Positions 1-13,175 of a stretch of DNA of 64,000 bases are shown here, piece by piece. This DNA is from Haemonchus contortus (lineage: Eukaryota > Nematoda > Chromadorea > Rhabditida > Trichostrongylidae). The DNA lies in the NCBI GenBank assembly GCA_000469685.2, contig LS997562.1, forward strand, positions 38,166,345 to 38,230,344, in the 5' to 3' direction. Numbering within the stretch: the stretch's first letter is position 1; each line of letters opens with the position of its first letter. The notes under the pieces were generated by a model that searched no databases, was not told the DNA's origin, and saw nothing but the letters and a program-made list of their open reading frames with translations. The translations under genes and the position numbers were made by a program.

Positions 1-20
1 ATGTATCTGATTAATGCTGT

Positions 21-1783
21 TCAGTAGATAGGAATCAGGCTGCTGCTTGTACAATTGTTCACAATGCCAAATTGATGTTCGGCTGGCTCGATCAGACTTA
101 TTCTTTCAGCGTTTTGCCTCACGACCCTCGCAGATGTTTTTTCCTTGATGTTATTTAGCATCTAATAAGTATAGAAGTTTGATTTATGGTATGAGCTTCG
201 AAGGCGTGTGTTGCGAGGTTCCTAGTCAGTGTGCTGTCTGTGCCTCTACTCCTTTCTATGATTGTTTTCGATTCCCCTACAACTTGGCCCTCATTGTTTC
301 TTTCTCATGGCAGCTTTGAAGGAAACCTTCTCATAACACGTGGAAGCACTTACATATGTTAGTTTGGCATTCTGAAGGATCCTGTCAAAAGGGGTTGATT
401 TGGTGAGAGAACTAGTTGTTCATGTAGTACTACTCCCTTAAGCGTTGTGCAATCATGAAGAAGGAAATGGGTCATGGTTACGTCTCTGTTATCGTTGTAG
501 AGGAGCTTCGACTTAGTGGCATTCGACAGGAACATCTTCTGAAAGTATGTTCGCTCAATTACGCAGCAGTGGATTTTTTTGAAGGCCCCTTGGGCGCCTG
601 AATTCAATTTCCGACGGTTGTTCAACACACACTGAAAAGAGCTCTGTAAATAAGAAGAGTTACGCTTGAGAGCACTAGAGAACTATGACGCGAATTGGGG
701 ACTCTAAAGTTTAACCGGGCTTTCCCCGAAAATGTAGCACTCCAGTACTACCGTGTTATTTTTTTTCTTTCTGATTGATTCTGCTTTCTACCAAAACGGA
801 CGACAAAAAAAAGTCTCTTAAACCCCTGTGGCCGTAAATACATTAACAACTTGATAAGGCTATTGGTAAATTTGGAGAGTCAGTTATCAGTACACAATTC
901 TCACTAAAAACATAAACACTCTCTGACACTATGCAGCGATTTATGGAGAAGAGAGATCCATATTGGGAGCGAAGGCAGTGTCAGGGTCGTAACTATAAAA
1001 GTGGAATGCACAGAGTAGGCACCGCGGTATGAGCATAATTTCTACACTATTAGGAAGTTATTGGACTGATACAGTGGCTTTGGTATTTGCCGCACCGAAA
1101 GAACCATCTGAAAATTTCTTATAGAATACCTGAATTGCATCGCCCTCACTGAGGTGAGAAAAGTGTTGTCGAATCTGTTGGAAATGGAAGATTCGAGCAG
1201 TCTTCCTTGTCTTCCGTTGAGCTGTTGAGCTGACCAAAATTGTTTTTGCTGCATTATCGATTCCAGGGCTTCATGAAGACTCTTCATTCCACTGAGTTTT
1301 TCCGAAACCGTTGATTTTTCTTTGATTAGTTCGAAGTGTTAGAACTCATGCTCAGGCTTGATTGGCCGATACCCAAACTCTGTGGGCTCTCATGCTAGAG
1401 AAATTTCAGAGTGCAAATCTCATGCGTGCAGTGTACCTTCAAGCTTTCTGAAATAGTTCTGTAGCTCGTAGTTTCCTTGAACCTGATTACCATCCGTTCA
1501 AAGTTTTGGGAATGGGAACTAGTTAATGAGGACATATTAAGGTCGTAGAAGATCGCAAGATTACCTTTCACCAAGTCCTTATCGACATCTGTTCATCCTT
1601 TGAGTGTAGAACTTGAACTTGTAAGAAGTTCTGGCATAGAAATGTCTTCGCCTGGTTGTCTGAATCAAATTTGCATTTTCGAGTAGCTTTCTTCGTCGAT
1701 TCTGTTCGTTGCGTCCTTCGTTTGCGAGATTTGACGCAGTCAAGAGTAGATTTCAGTTTTATACGAGAATTTTTTTTTCTTGT
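21..1783 (-). CDS. Candidate 3' part of an unidentified multi-exon gene
   Basis: Not recognised. Six segments on the minus strand have acceptor and donor signals and join without a stop: 1572-1783, 1130-1229, 563-631, 482-538, 354-371 and 21-161, ending in TGA at 21-23. The product would start basic (a KSRKRR run), become Cys/Lys rich, and end in ...NNCTSSSLIPIY. The acceptor before 161 reads TTATTAG and the donor at 354 is GTAAGTG. Weak points are an 18-nt microexon and the 1130-1229 segment, which is open in all three frames. An alternative reading joins 1150-1229 to 941-992 and ends in ...DLSSP-stop. The chain was picked by eye from many possible ones, so only its general existence is proposed. 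Confidence 0.3.
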
Positions 1784-4700
1784 CTAAGACTACTCGATTG
1801 TTTACGCAGTTTTTTGTTGGATGCGCTTACTGGAATGTAGTTTTTATTAACATGATTTTTTATTTCTATTACCCTAATGAATTATTGCACTTGAACTGAA
1901 TTATATTTTCCCAAACTGGTATTATGAAGAAGTTCCTCAACCGTTCCTTCCTCCAGAGGTAAATTAAAAAGGACGCAGTAGAAATTCAGGAACTATGTAG
2001 CGAAATTAGACTTGGGAGAACTGAATGTAAAGAATTTGAGGACTCGCTCAGCATAATGTTTAAGGCCGAGTTTTTAAGTATCATGCCCTATTTCGCCTAG
2101 AATTTATCACGGCTCAATAGCTAAGGCAGGTTATGTGGCTATATTAGCACTCTGCCTTGCAATATCCAAAATTTTCTAGGTATTCCTTTGGGGGACATCT
2201 CGTCTTTTTTTGATTTCTAATTCTAATCCGTCGTTTTCTTATGTAGTGTACATTAGCTACGACGGTCCTCCATGTTGGGAAGTGGTAATTCAAGGAAATT
2301 AATTGATTCCTTTTTACTTTCTCCTCGCTCTTCTAGAACTTCATTGAAGACCTTGTTCCTTTTTTCAGGTATCTCTTTAGGTCCTTTATTTTCTCTTTCG
2401 TTTGAGTTTTATATTTTGTTCAGGAAGTTGAATCCGAATCAAACAATATCAAACAATTTTTAAAAAGAAAATACTTTGAGATATGAATAAGATTTCCATT
2501 CCCAAAAATTTTCTAGATTTCAAGGGAAATTCATTCAAGTTATTAAACAAAATTTGAAAATTGCTGGGTTTTCGATTTCTGATTTTTCTTTTCACGGAGG
2601 ATGGGCAAAACAGAGTTTTGTCTGATTCTGCTGTCCGAAATCTGACCAGAATGTGCCCGTTGACGTTTTTTGATGGACCTTTTCCTGGATGGCGATTGAA
2701 TCAAGCTGGTGATTGTCGGACAGAAAAGCTTTCAACTCGAATAAGGTGAAGGCGTTGCTTAGAAGGGAATTCCAAAAAGTTGCACTCCAATCTCTCCCTG
2801 CGTTTTTAGCCGATGATACCTGTTTTTCATTGTTTCTTGTTAGTCCATCGTAGAATTAGTTGCTAAATGAGTAATTACTTCTCTTCTACTTCTTCTTTGA
2901 GATGCAAAATATTAGATCAGAGAAGGCATGAGTTTAGTTTTACCTCTAGGAATGTTTGATTGCTGGTTGTCTACTCGTTACGAAAGACCTGGAGGGCAAC
3001 AGGAAGAGCGATTTTATAATACACGACGGTGATATACCTCCTCCTTAAGATGTTATTTGGTAGAACTTTTAATTGATTAGAATGGTCAATGTACGGGCAG
3101 TGGTTTTATGCCTGTCTACTTTTTCTTCAACTGGTATCGATGGCTGGTTATTTACAACACCTTTTGAGAACTTTTAGTTTTCAGTTTAATCGCCAAAGTT
3201 GTAACTTCCCTCTGTTTCCCGCATTGTTTTCACGCCTGTTGAATGGAATCAAAACAAAGACAAGTTGTTGTGTGGGTCCTGCGAGAAGTCAAATACCGCG
3301 TGACTTCAAAACGAAGTCAAATTCAAAATGTCAAAAACTTATTCTTATAAAAAAAAACACTTTTTTCTTTGGGTGAATGCAAGACCGTTTGTCGCATAAG
3401 GCTCGCTACCTGTTTAATTTGCATCTGCTTCTAACGTTTCCTTAGTAATAGTTTTTCCCGACAAAATGACATTATTCCGTGATTATATTTCGTTTCATTC
3501 GAATTTCTTTCAGGCATAAGTGATGTGTTTCCGCGATAGGTTTCCTATGAAATACGCTCACTATGTGTCATAAGCTTTTCTTCGTAGCAGAAGAAAATGA
3601 TCGTTTATGATGTTCCATAGGCCATTCTTGCATCAGTTGGATGTAATAGGGTGCTGAAGCTCATCCGAATGGCACATCCGCTCCTCTCCTCCAGTACTAG
3701 TTAATCAAAAACATATCATCATAAAATCGTCGTCAACAAAAAGTCATACATCCGGTCATCAGGGGGACCACGACCAAAAACAAATGTCTTTGAAAAACAA
3801 GGTTAGATGACTTCGCAGGGCCAATACGCTGTGAACCATATGTTTCTTTCTGGGAGAAAGATGTAGGCGTGGCGTACACCAGAAGAGTTGATCGTTAATG
3901 TTACACTTCCACAGTTCATCGTTTCGCAATTTCTTCTTGAGGCCTCCCTTTCGCTTTTTCACAAGTAATTATGCATTCTGTTGGAAATGATTTCCCAGTT
4001 GCTTTTCATTCAACCAAAGATGTAGCCCCGTTACCTTCGGAGATAATTGGCGTCGACTTTCGATTTGTTTGCTCTTTCGCGCAGTTGTGACGAGCAGCCC
4101 TTCGAGACGGGCCACTGCCACCCTAACTGTCTATCGGATTCCTCTTTTCATTAGTAAAACAAACATTGGCCGTTCTGGGACTTCCCACGCTGACAAAGCC
4201 GTCATTTGTATACACTTGGACGGAGTGGTCCCAATTTGACGTGTGGCTGCTGAGAATTCTGCAGCCTTCCAAGGCACTTTCAAGGAGCTTTCTCTAGAAG
4301 AATCTTAAGAGATCGAATTTGTTTTGGCAGTGAAAGCTAGAATTCTTAGTACACTTGATTTTTTCCCCTACTTCCTACGAAGTGCGTTTCACTGGTACAC
4401 TTGTATGTGTTGAGTGCACTCATCTGGCGTCGTCCCTTGTACCCTTAAGATTTTTGCCCATCAGATTGTGAGCCCATGCATCTGCTCAGAGTTGCTTTGC
4501 AGTTATAGTGTCTCTGAGGGTAGTATACATACAGATTAGCGAAAATTTTAAATTGAATGTATCCATATGTGACAATAAGCAAGTTGATCCTCTTTTTGGA
4601 CTCTTTACAGGAACACAGTTTCCATTTAGAATCGTATAAAATGAGAGTTTTTTTTTTATTTGAAGATCCGGCAATCTCTATGTCACCGCTGCCATCCTTT

Positions 4701-5081
4701 CAGCCTTACTTGGTAGATTTTTGTGGTCCCTAGCTGTTTCTTGCCTATGATACGTTAATTTTTGTGTAACCGAAAAAATCGAACACCAAACTGGCTTCGA
4801 AAGAGGAAATAGCGAAATAGGTTCTCGAAGAGCTTCCATTGCTGAACGACATATGGAGATTTTGCTAGTACTAGCTCCAAGGCACTGCTGGCCAGCGAGC
4901 TACTGCCTCGAGTCTACACTCTACGAAGAAAGCCGAGTCTTTACTTCGATCCTTGTTCATTATTTCTGCTTCGAAGTGTAATTTTTAAAAACTCGTCTTT
5001 TTACATTTTATTTTTCTGTCAGAGCTGCATTTAAAAAATTTTCATCTATTTTTTCTGTGACTCCATGAATTTTTACTTCAG
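1784..5081. other. Stretch with no supported gene
   Basis: AT-rich sequence with T and A runs. The few short open frames lack a matching acceptor and donor, and I see no repeat, RNA gene or protein family. It may be intronic to a gene on either strand. Confidence 0.5.
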
Positions 5082-6275
5082 ATAACGAATGTCGAACATT
5101 ATTTGCCTGTTCTGAAAACATTGGCTACGGATATCGTTCAAGTTTGTGAACGTATTGACTCATTACGGAAACGACTAGCAGCTCTGAAGGAGTTTGAGCA
5201 GGTATGTAAGTGTTCTTAGAGTAAGAAAAATTTTTTGAGGGTCCTTTCACCACTGCTTTCTGCTGATGTGAGTATTATTCTTACCCTACCGGAATCCCCT
5301 AGTTTTTATTCTCTACCGTAGTCTCTGCGGTGGCTGTTATGTGTACCTCTGCAACTGCCTCTGCTCCTGGTAATAAATATTTTCCAGGTTTGATATGATT
5401 TTTTTCGTCCTCTCTGCTGCATAAGTAAAAGGACCTTTCTTGCAACGGCTCTTTTTCACTTCCGAGGAGAACAACTTATGCCGAGCCCATCCATAAATCG
5501 TGCTGTTACCATTGATGATAATTGCTTGGCGGGGTCTGGCATGGCTGAACTTTGCTTTCAGGCTGTTTTCGCCCTAATCATTCCGTGGGACCGTGTCTCA
5601 ACTCATCATTCAATTCAGTTTCACCTGATTACCAGAGTTATTACTGGGAAGAAGCGCACTCCCTATCGTTTTCTTTTTTTTTTCGTATCACTTTGTCAGT
5701 TTTCGCTTTTGGTGGGCGTGGTTCCGTGCAGAATTCGAGTAAATGACCTTAGCTTATTCCGATAAACTTACCCTCTTTTGATCTGGGTGCAGCTGTGTCC
5801 TCGGTGATGCTACCTATATGTTCCAGCAAATTTGTATAGGGTCCACTTGAAAAATGTCTGGTAGATGCAACGCAGCATCGAAATTCCCAAGTGAATCGTG
5901 CGACAAGAACTCTCCTGTCCCCTCTGAGATTTGCGTTTTTTCTTTAACGATTCCCAAATCGCCGTTTGAGACAATTTCAAGGCCTGCTACTTATGACATA
6001 GGGTCCGACAAACTTTTCTTTGAGTTGAAATGTTGTCATTGTCAGACAGCGGAATGGGAATTGCCAAAGAAAATGCTGGCCCTCTCTCTTCGTGATGTTC
6101 TAAGCTGCCAAGATGCCTATCTGAGTGCCCATAACAAGCTCATCTGACCCCAACTACATTTCTTCTGCAGCCTCGGCAATCGTCGTTGTTGATGCGCGCT
6201 TGTACTTCTCTCACAGAGCTACTCGGCGAATTATTCACTGGCGAACGGCCATCCGACTTTCCTATTGTTTTCTGA
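5082..6275 (+). CDS. Candidate last two exons of an unidentified gene
   Basis: Exon 5082-5201 follows TTTTACTTCAG and ends at GAGCAG|GTATGT. It encodes exactly 40 residues, beginning ITNVEHYLPVLKTLATDI and ending in a helical, coiled-coil-like stretch (SLRKRLAALKEFEQ). An exon from 6171, after TTCTTCTGCAG, continues in phase 0 for 34 residues (PRQSSLLMRACTSLTELL, then GELFTGERPSDFPIVF) and stops at 6273-6275. Amphipathic helix spacing and good splice signals favour real coding sequence. The family is not recognised, and the upstream exons were not found. The minus strand is full of stops across the first exon. Confidence 0.42.
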
Positions 6276-6712
6276 GAGTTTACGTCTCATATGTATAGGA
6301 TGAACTTGCTCATTTCTTGTTTATCAACTATTGCCTGTGGCTCTTCGCTTTGCTATGGTGGTAGGGTTCCGAACTAGATGGCTGAAACATGGCTAGAAAT
6401 AAATATCCCGATGAAATGACACAGCAGGACTTTGAAAAGTCCTAGAAAATTGGTTTTTTAGGTTGTAGTAAAAGGTTATGTAGAGCTTAATAAATTGCTT
6501 CCGTGACCTGAATTTCATTTACGAGATACAGTAGTGCTCAGAAGTCTGCGGCCAAATGCTTCTTCAGTTGTACTTTTCCGTCGTAACCTCTTTCTTATTG
6601 GATCTAATCATGCGAATTTTCAATATGTGTAGCATGGATGTATTGTGAATGTTTCCCACTATCAACCTGCAATATGATTGCGGTCCAGATATACCAAAGG
6701 GCTTGAACTCAC

Positions 6713-6769
6713 AATCAACTGGAATCATAGACAGTGGCCCTTCTAGGATTTCTTTCCTTTTTGCCATGT
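6713..6769 (-). CDS. Candidate start exon, unidentified gene
   Basis: Reading the minus strand, TACACTTCAG is followed two bases later by ATG and 18 codons (MAKRKEILEGPLSMIPVD), then a strong GTGAGT donor. An ATG this close to an AG acceptor is typical of a trans-spliced nematode first exon. No following exon was placed with confidence. A longer open frame runs through it to 6564 and has a faint resemblance to MSP-domain proteins that I do not trust. Confidence 0.22.
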
Positions 6770-7534
6770 CTGAAGTGTACGAGCGGTAACGCCGAACATA
6801 ATAGATGAGAAAAACGCACATAAGATGCGAATAACTGCAGACGTTACTAAGTTCGCTTCTAGCGAATTCTGCTACCGCAACGAACATCCTGCTCCAGTTA
6901 TGTGGATATTGCTGCTTTCCACTAAGAAAAAAGTTATGAACTAAAAAGGGTAAAAGCATTTGGCCGAAGGCCTTTGATCGCTACTGTAAATTTGGTTCTG
7001 AAAGGTTTATATGACTAATAGAACCACATATTTCTGCAATACCGATGATCTCAAAGAAAGCGATCACGAGAGGATCATTCACTGTATATTCTGCAGTCAG
7101 TTTGTATCTTGATCGGTTCGTTCTCAGTTTTTGTGTGCTGTCAAAACTGTCAAGTAAATGATTGTATGGGTAAACAAAAGGCGAGTGAATTATCATGATT
7201 CACGTGAACATGGCGTAGCGACGAAAGCGCTCTACATGAAAAAAAACGTTCCTAATAACAACCTCGATGCAGAAGAATTAAAGTCCGAACGAAAGATAAC
7301 AGCGCCGAGGATTCAGAAAGATAGATGAGGGGGGTTGGGAAGCTCGTCGTCAAAGGAACGCGACATACTTGGTCTCCTGCAGTTGTTATGAGTGGTCAAA
7401 GACGTTCCTAGGCTTCAGTCCGTTCGGTAGGGCTCAGTCACAACTGATCCTGTTTTCCGAGAATTCAGCCCAGTCCACTTAACGTCATGGACATCGCTGA
7501 GACAGGAGCCCAATTCTATTTTCCACTAATTTAC

Positions 7535-9548
7535 GTGCCCCAAGATGCCATCCATAGACATGGCTGGAAGGCGAAATCTCAAAGGACTTCCTGGAATGTT
7601 GTCTGCTGATGTGATGAAGTCTGCGGTGGATGGAACGTTCTCCTCAGCTCCCTTACTCTGTTTTTGTAGTACTTTGGCATTCCCTCTTCTTGATGGCTCA
7701 TGCCGAGCTCTGAATACATCAGCTATTGCATTAACAATTTTATGTGGCTTTTTTATATTCAAATTTAACTATTTGAACATTAATAACCTTCGTCAGCTAC
7801 CGTATATGAGGAAAGTAATCTCGTATTGATATTATCAATTGATGATCAATTTGGTCACGTTCATGACCAAGCATTTCTGAAGCTGTGTGAGTGAGCCTTT
7901 CGAGGGTTGATTAACCTTGTTTTCGTCTTTCGAATAATTGTGTCCAAAATGGTTTCCTTCAAATTCTCATAGGATATATTGAAGTGCACAAGTTCTAGGT
8001 AGAGTTGGTTGTTTGGAACACGACCTGTTTTGCTTTTTGTTGTAGTTTTCCTACTCACTAGAAAGGTCCATCAAGCCGTTAAAATATTTTTGGAGCCTTT
8101 TTCACAGGAGTACACACACGGAACATGAAACGAACTCTCCCGGTGTCGTAGTTTTTATGCGAAACCGGTATCGAGTTTCGGTGATGTTTATTGAGAAGTG
8201 CATCTCTAGTATTCCTGAACACTGCGTAAGTGTTTGTAGTTAAAGGAGTTGGCATTGATCATACGGCAATAAGCACTCAAGTGAGTCTCTTCTTCAAGTA
8301 CATCAGTTACTGATGGCTAAAATGAACATATTGAAAATGCTTTTCTGGTGGCATTCTCCTATCCTTCTTTGTCTTTGTTGATTTTCCCCTTCCTCTTTGG
8401 ACTTCCCTCACATCCTATCGGACGATTCATTCTAGCTTTTGTGGGTTTTACCACCTTTCTCGGAATTTCATCACGTTTTCGTGAACAGTCAATCTCGCAT
8501 TCCACCCTCAGATTAAAGTTCTTTCTTTCGCAACGCAGTCCCGATCATGCACGAGTTCTTGAGCTTTGAATATGTTGAGCTTTCTGGGACATTGAAGGTG
8601 GAATTTTAAATTCTTAGAGAAGGTAGAAATCCTACCCAACATCCATCCTCAGCAGCATCTCTGCTTCTTAATTTCACCTCCTCTGTCTGTTTTTGATTCT
8701 TTTGTTTTTGCACTTCCATCGTTGAAGCTTTTGGATGGTTTTTTGTTTTTCACTGCGTTCATCAGCAATCTTTCAAGTAATCCATCCCAACCGGGGCAAT
8801 CTGGACAGATGTTCCGTCTTTTAGGGAGTAGTACTCATACAAATCCCTTCTTCTACTAAATTTCTCTTCCTCATCTTACTAACTTTCCGAACAGCTTCTT
8901 TTTTGACTCATAGCATCCTTTCTCTGGTGTGAAATCTCAGGAATCAGTGGCTCAGTTCGTCTGTTTATGAGATCGATGAATGAGCTCCTCAGAACCCCTT
9001 TACCATTCATACTACTTATTCAAAATTCACCATACGTGCGTGTTAATAATTAAGTGTGGTCGTGCACGATCGAGGGGGGAAAGCTTCCGCGTTCAAGTCC
9101 GGTTTAGGGTTGATGTCGTTTTGAATATTCAGGTAGATTCTAGTTTGTGTCTGAACCAAGCGAGGGAGTTGGCTAGATTAACCGCTCCACTCTTGAGAAA
9201 TGTCGATCTCAAGAAGGGCATAGCTTCTTCGAGTGTTTCCCCTCTTTTTCGTCATCAGTTTTTCTGGAACGTCAATCAGCAAACTGCTTCTGTTTGGATG
9301 TTGGGCCTTGTCTCGACAAATTAGATTATCCTGAAAAATGCCATTAAGTGTTCGGATCGGCAATGAGTTTTTTCTTTGTGGCTATTTCGGGATATTCGAA
9401 TTGGAAGGCGTTGTGTTGTGGATAATGAATTAAATTCACGTGATGGAAAAAAGGCGTGAATGTTACCTGATGTATGAGGTGAGGATAAAGTGCAGTTCGT
9501 CTGGAGTGAACTTTATATCGTGCCGGAAATATTTCAACGTCTCCGTTT
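7535..9548 (-). CDS. Candidate internal exons of an unidentified gene
   Basis: Two minus-strand exons fit together. Exon 9467-9548 lies between GATTCTCAG and a GTAACA donor and encodes a helix-rich stretch (LKYFRHDIKFTPDELHF then ILTSYI). Exon 7535-7709 lies between TGTATTCAG and a GTAAAT donor; it encodes 58 residues rich in Ser, Ala, Pro and basic residues and ends SMDGILGH. The split codon AG|A gives Arg, so phase is preserved. A possible start exon at 9717-9758 (MKRQGSSDVSNPHK, donor GTAAAA) does not match this phase directly. No family is recognised. The FTPDEL segment is only loosely EF-hand-like, without a full calcium loop. Confidence 0.38.
8108..8225 (+). CDS. Candidate isolated exon, unidentified
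   Basis: TTTTTCACAG precedes an open stretch of 1 + 39 codons that ends at a strong GTAAGTG donor. The peptide includes SPGVVVFMRNRYRVSVMF and ends SSIPEHC. It lies inside the intron of the minus-strand candidate gene, so both cannot be ordinary neighbours unless genes are nested here. Alternatively it could be decayed repeat sequence. No other exon of the same gene was placed. Confidence 0.25.
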
Positions 9549-9759
9549 CTGAGAATCTGCCGATTAGTGCAATTTGTTTTTCAGCAGATGAAAATATAGA
9601 TGTACAGGTGTTTCCTTAAAATTAAAATCGGAATGAAAAATCTGTTTCCACTACCTTCTGAGCTTTTTGTCGAAATTTGAAAAATGTTTATAGTCTCGTA
9701 GTTTATAGTGTTTTACCTTATGTGGGTTGGAAACGTCCGATGATCCTTGTCGCTTCATG

Positions 9760-11130
9760 CATCAGTGCGGCTCCTCAAGATTGTTCATCTTCGGTTCATC
9801 TCACTTTTGCTTGACTTGTTCCGGAACATTGTGAGCGATTGAGTTAGCGTTCAGAGCTTGAAGCAAGTGAATGGCGCTCGTTGAACGGGTGGCATTTTTT
9901 TACTTTTTTTTTTCAAAAAGATTCTTTTTTTTGGATTTAAGTCTCAGAAGTTTCTGAACTATCACTCAGGTGGTTATACATCAGGTCTTTCGCGATATCA
10001 AGCCACTTGATTTTGTTTCGTCTTCTGACTAAGTGTGCATGGCTTTCGAAGAATTTCCATGAAGTATCTAATCAAATGAGGTTTATTTTCCACTTATTTT
10101 CTCTTAGTTTCCAATTTTCGTTCAAGTATTTAAGACACCTTTTTTAAATTCAACACAATTACTATTATATTTTATTGGCAAATTGGCTGACAACCATATA
10201 TGTTTTCAGAACTGCAAACTTTAAAAAAAAAAAAACAATGCACTCGTCTTATGCTGTAAGAAAATCGCAAATTTGCTGATTTTCAGTGGACAAAATGTCA
10301 AACGTTAAAATATATTTTTAGAATCATAATTTATTTGATGTTGACGTCTAGGGTCCGTTGCTATGAAATAACACTTAGATATTCGTTATGGCCTTCGACA
10401 CAGACCTAGCAGCTCGTGGCTTCTCTTTGCAGTTTTCCTTGATGTTGATGGTTAAAGCTGATGGTGAAATTCCGTTCAGTTTTGAGTTGCCAAAATTGAA
10501 CGTGAGCCGACCTATCTGATTTGAATCTGAAGGAACTTTGGTCACAAAATGAATTTGAAGTCCGGGTGCAGTAAGAGACATATACCGATCGATCCGGTCA
10601 GACCTATTTCCAACCCAATCATTCCGTGGCCTCGGGATTTGTGGGTGGCTTTTCTGAGAGTCAAACAATAAAAACGTCACTGGTCGGTACGGTACCCTTA
10701 CCTAAATTACCCCAACTGTAAGAAAATCGCTTAGCTGCAGTCGGTTGGCTTCACATAGGGTTGTTTTTATGAGTGACACTTCGACGGTCATACAGCAATA
10801 TCTATTTGCAAACGGGAAAAGTGGGGCAGTATTAGCCGCGAAACTTTGACATTTGGAGGGCTTAGGACTGGTAGCAGTACACATCCATCGAGATCTCTCG
10901 CTCGCTATAGTTTGCCTCTGTCCTCTTTCACAATTCTGGTTTCCTTCTTCTGTAAGTTTCCTACCGACGTTGTGCCAATTCTCTCCCTTTTTTTATGACT
11001 CGAAACCGGACGTAATGTCCCACTTCTGGCAATTTGATCGTTTCAAACTTACAACTCTGTTTTTGTCTTACTCATAGCTCCAAGTCTATTTTTTGTTCAG
11101 CATTTCCAGAATTTCACAGTTTGTTTTCAG
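9760..11130. other. Stretch with no supported gene
   Basis: Long T and A runs (9897-9930, 10225-10238). A 101-codon minus-strand frame at 10375-10680 has no matching splice signals and no family I recognise. Confidence 0.4.
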
Positions 11131-11135
11131 AGTTG

Positions 11136-13175
11136 ATGTCGCCATTGGATTCAGATGTGATGCAATCATTGTTGGTGCTGTTTTCATTTTTGTTTGTACG
11201 GTCCACTTCTCTTTTATGTAATCAATGCGGAGGTGAACGATACAGTGGTGGTCTACGGTGGGTTGACTCGCTTTAGTTTTCAAAATGCTATCCAAGCATA
11301 ATTAAGGCAGTGAATTTTTAAAAATAAATCGAAATTCAATTGTATACCCATTTGTTGAATTGCTCGCTTTCATTGTGTGCATTCAGCAAACCCAGTAAAA
11401 AAAATGATTGCTCTAAAAATTGCTCAGACATCAACCTGCTAGTCGTTTTGGCTTTGATTTTATCGATAGATTTTTGAACTACAAGCTCCCAGTTATCCAA
11501 ATCACTGGACTAATAAAAATTGTCTGAAATCTATCGAAAATCGATGATATTATGGTATTCCAATTTTTCTATACATTTTCAGATTGCTGCGTGGTATGTG
11601 TTGTAACGTGAGTACAGTTGAATGTGCCACTGGATTGATATGCCTTCGTGCTATGGTTGTATCACCTCGAAGAAGTTTTATTTTATCAGGTTGCCATATT
11701 CCAGAGGACGGGTTGATAGGTTGGTGTTTTGTTCTGGTCCTCTGCAGCGACTACTAATGGTAGGAGAAGTTATGGAATGGTTCGAGTTTGCGACTGTGTT
11801 TTGAATCCGCCATGCATTTTATTTTCATTTGGAATTCATTCGTAGAGGGGATGGAGTATGTAGGCTGATATTTCTGACTTACACGCTAGCTCACCCAAGC
11901 CACTTTATGGTCTTCATTCTCCCGAACAAGCAAAGCACCGCTATACCATAGCGCTGTGAACCCATGCGCGATTTCTTAGGCCATGCAAGTGTCGGCCACC
12001 GCTTTCTGTATTGCTCTGAAAGGTACGAGTTACTGTAAGGGATAATTTCCTATATAGTAGCCCCCTTCAACTTAAAAATCGCTCTCGAGCTCACCAACTC
12101 TTTTCTGAACCCGTTCGCTTCTTTGCCGGAATGAACAAGCAGTTTTCTACTCAAAGTTTTCTGTGATGTATCAATTACATCATGCTTAAGCAAACTTCTC
12201 GAAACTGTTCTCAGCGAGTGTCGTTTTTTAGAAACTCTTCTTTCAAATAAACAAAGCATTCGGACACCTGATACAAAACTGGTTTTTGAAGCTACAACTT
12301 CACTTTGAGCGAAGACCAAATGCCAAGAAGCATTTTGATTGAAGGAATTTCAAGAAAGATATTTTTAAAGACGTTTTGTCAGCATTTGTACTTCGATTTT
12401 TCATGCCAAATACCTCATAGGTTTTTTAGTATATTAATTTGCATAACAGTCCATTGATAGATCAGAAACCCTGGTGAGAAAAACCCAGATTTCCGGACCG
12501 AAGGGTGTCTTATGTTCTGAATCACACATCTCACTGTTGACTTGGAGGACCTATTCACTTGCTAGAAATAAATGGGTAAGGCGCAGAACCATTCAGGAGC
12601 CCCATCCCTCCCATCACTTGCTTTTCATAAGTCAATTTTAATTTTTTTCTATAATTTTTTTTATCGTGGCTCAAATGAGAATTGGCAGGGTTCCGTAGAA
12701 CATTGAAGTTCTCAAATTCACTCAAAACTTGCTGATTTTGATTGAAATGAGTGGAATGTACAGCTATTTTATCAAAAAAATCTTTTTTCCAGGCTGCGAT
12801 TTTCATCATCTTCCCCATAATGCAACGATCCATAGGTGCGTCTGCCTAGATCAGACGTGTCAGTCATATTTTCCGATGGGCAACTGTTCTTCATCGACGT
12901 CGTCGCCTGTGCCGACGACTACCATGGAATCTCGTCCAAATCAACTTCATCGAAAGTCTCATGCACTTAATTCAGCCACCACAGTACAAACAGAGACCAC
13001 TACCTCCATGACAACACTGACTACCTCATCTCCACAACTCGCCCCTAAGATTTCTTATCATGCCGAGCGCACCGTTCCAGTTAATTACAGTAATTCTCAG
13101 ACTTCATGGCGATTTTCTCTTGTGGTTAGCTCTATTCTAGTAGTTTCAAATGCTCTCAATCGATTACCAAGCTGA
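11136..13175 (+). CDS. Probable secreted or surface-anchored Cys-rich protein (partial model)
   Basis: The first exon starts at ATG 11136, five bases after the strong acceptor TTTGTTTTCAG (a trans-splice site), and runs to a GTGAAC donor at 11232. Its 32 codons include a hydrophobic signal peptide (SLLVLFSFLFVRSTSLLCNQCG). The last exon opens after TTTTTTCCAG at 12793 and ends with TGA at 13173-13175. It contains a Cys cluster (RCVCLDQTCQ, then MGNC), a Ser/Thr/Pro linker, and a C-terminal hydrophobic tail (SLVVSSILVVSNALNRLPS) resembling a GPI-anchor signal or a short membrane segment. This suits a small extracellular Cys-rich domain, possibly Ly6-like, on a mucin-like stalk. A small exon at 11583-11607 (TGC TGC, strong GTGAGT donor) may belong; the phase between it and the last exon is unresolved. 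Signal and tail are seen in the sequence; function is inferred. Confidence 0.42.

Noticed and set aside
941..1229. Alternative 3' end ...FSPH-YDPDTAFAPNMDLSSP for the minus-strand candidate gene
   Set aside because: It fits phase and splice signals as well as the chosen chain, so it cannot be preferred; recorded as an alternative only.
6564..6959. 131-codon minus-strand frame with faint MSP-domain look (CEFKPFGISGPQSYC)
   Set aside because: The resemblance is too weak, and a strong GTGAGT donor within it suggests that only its 5' part is exon.
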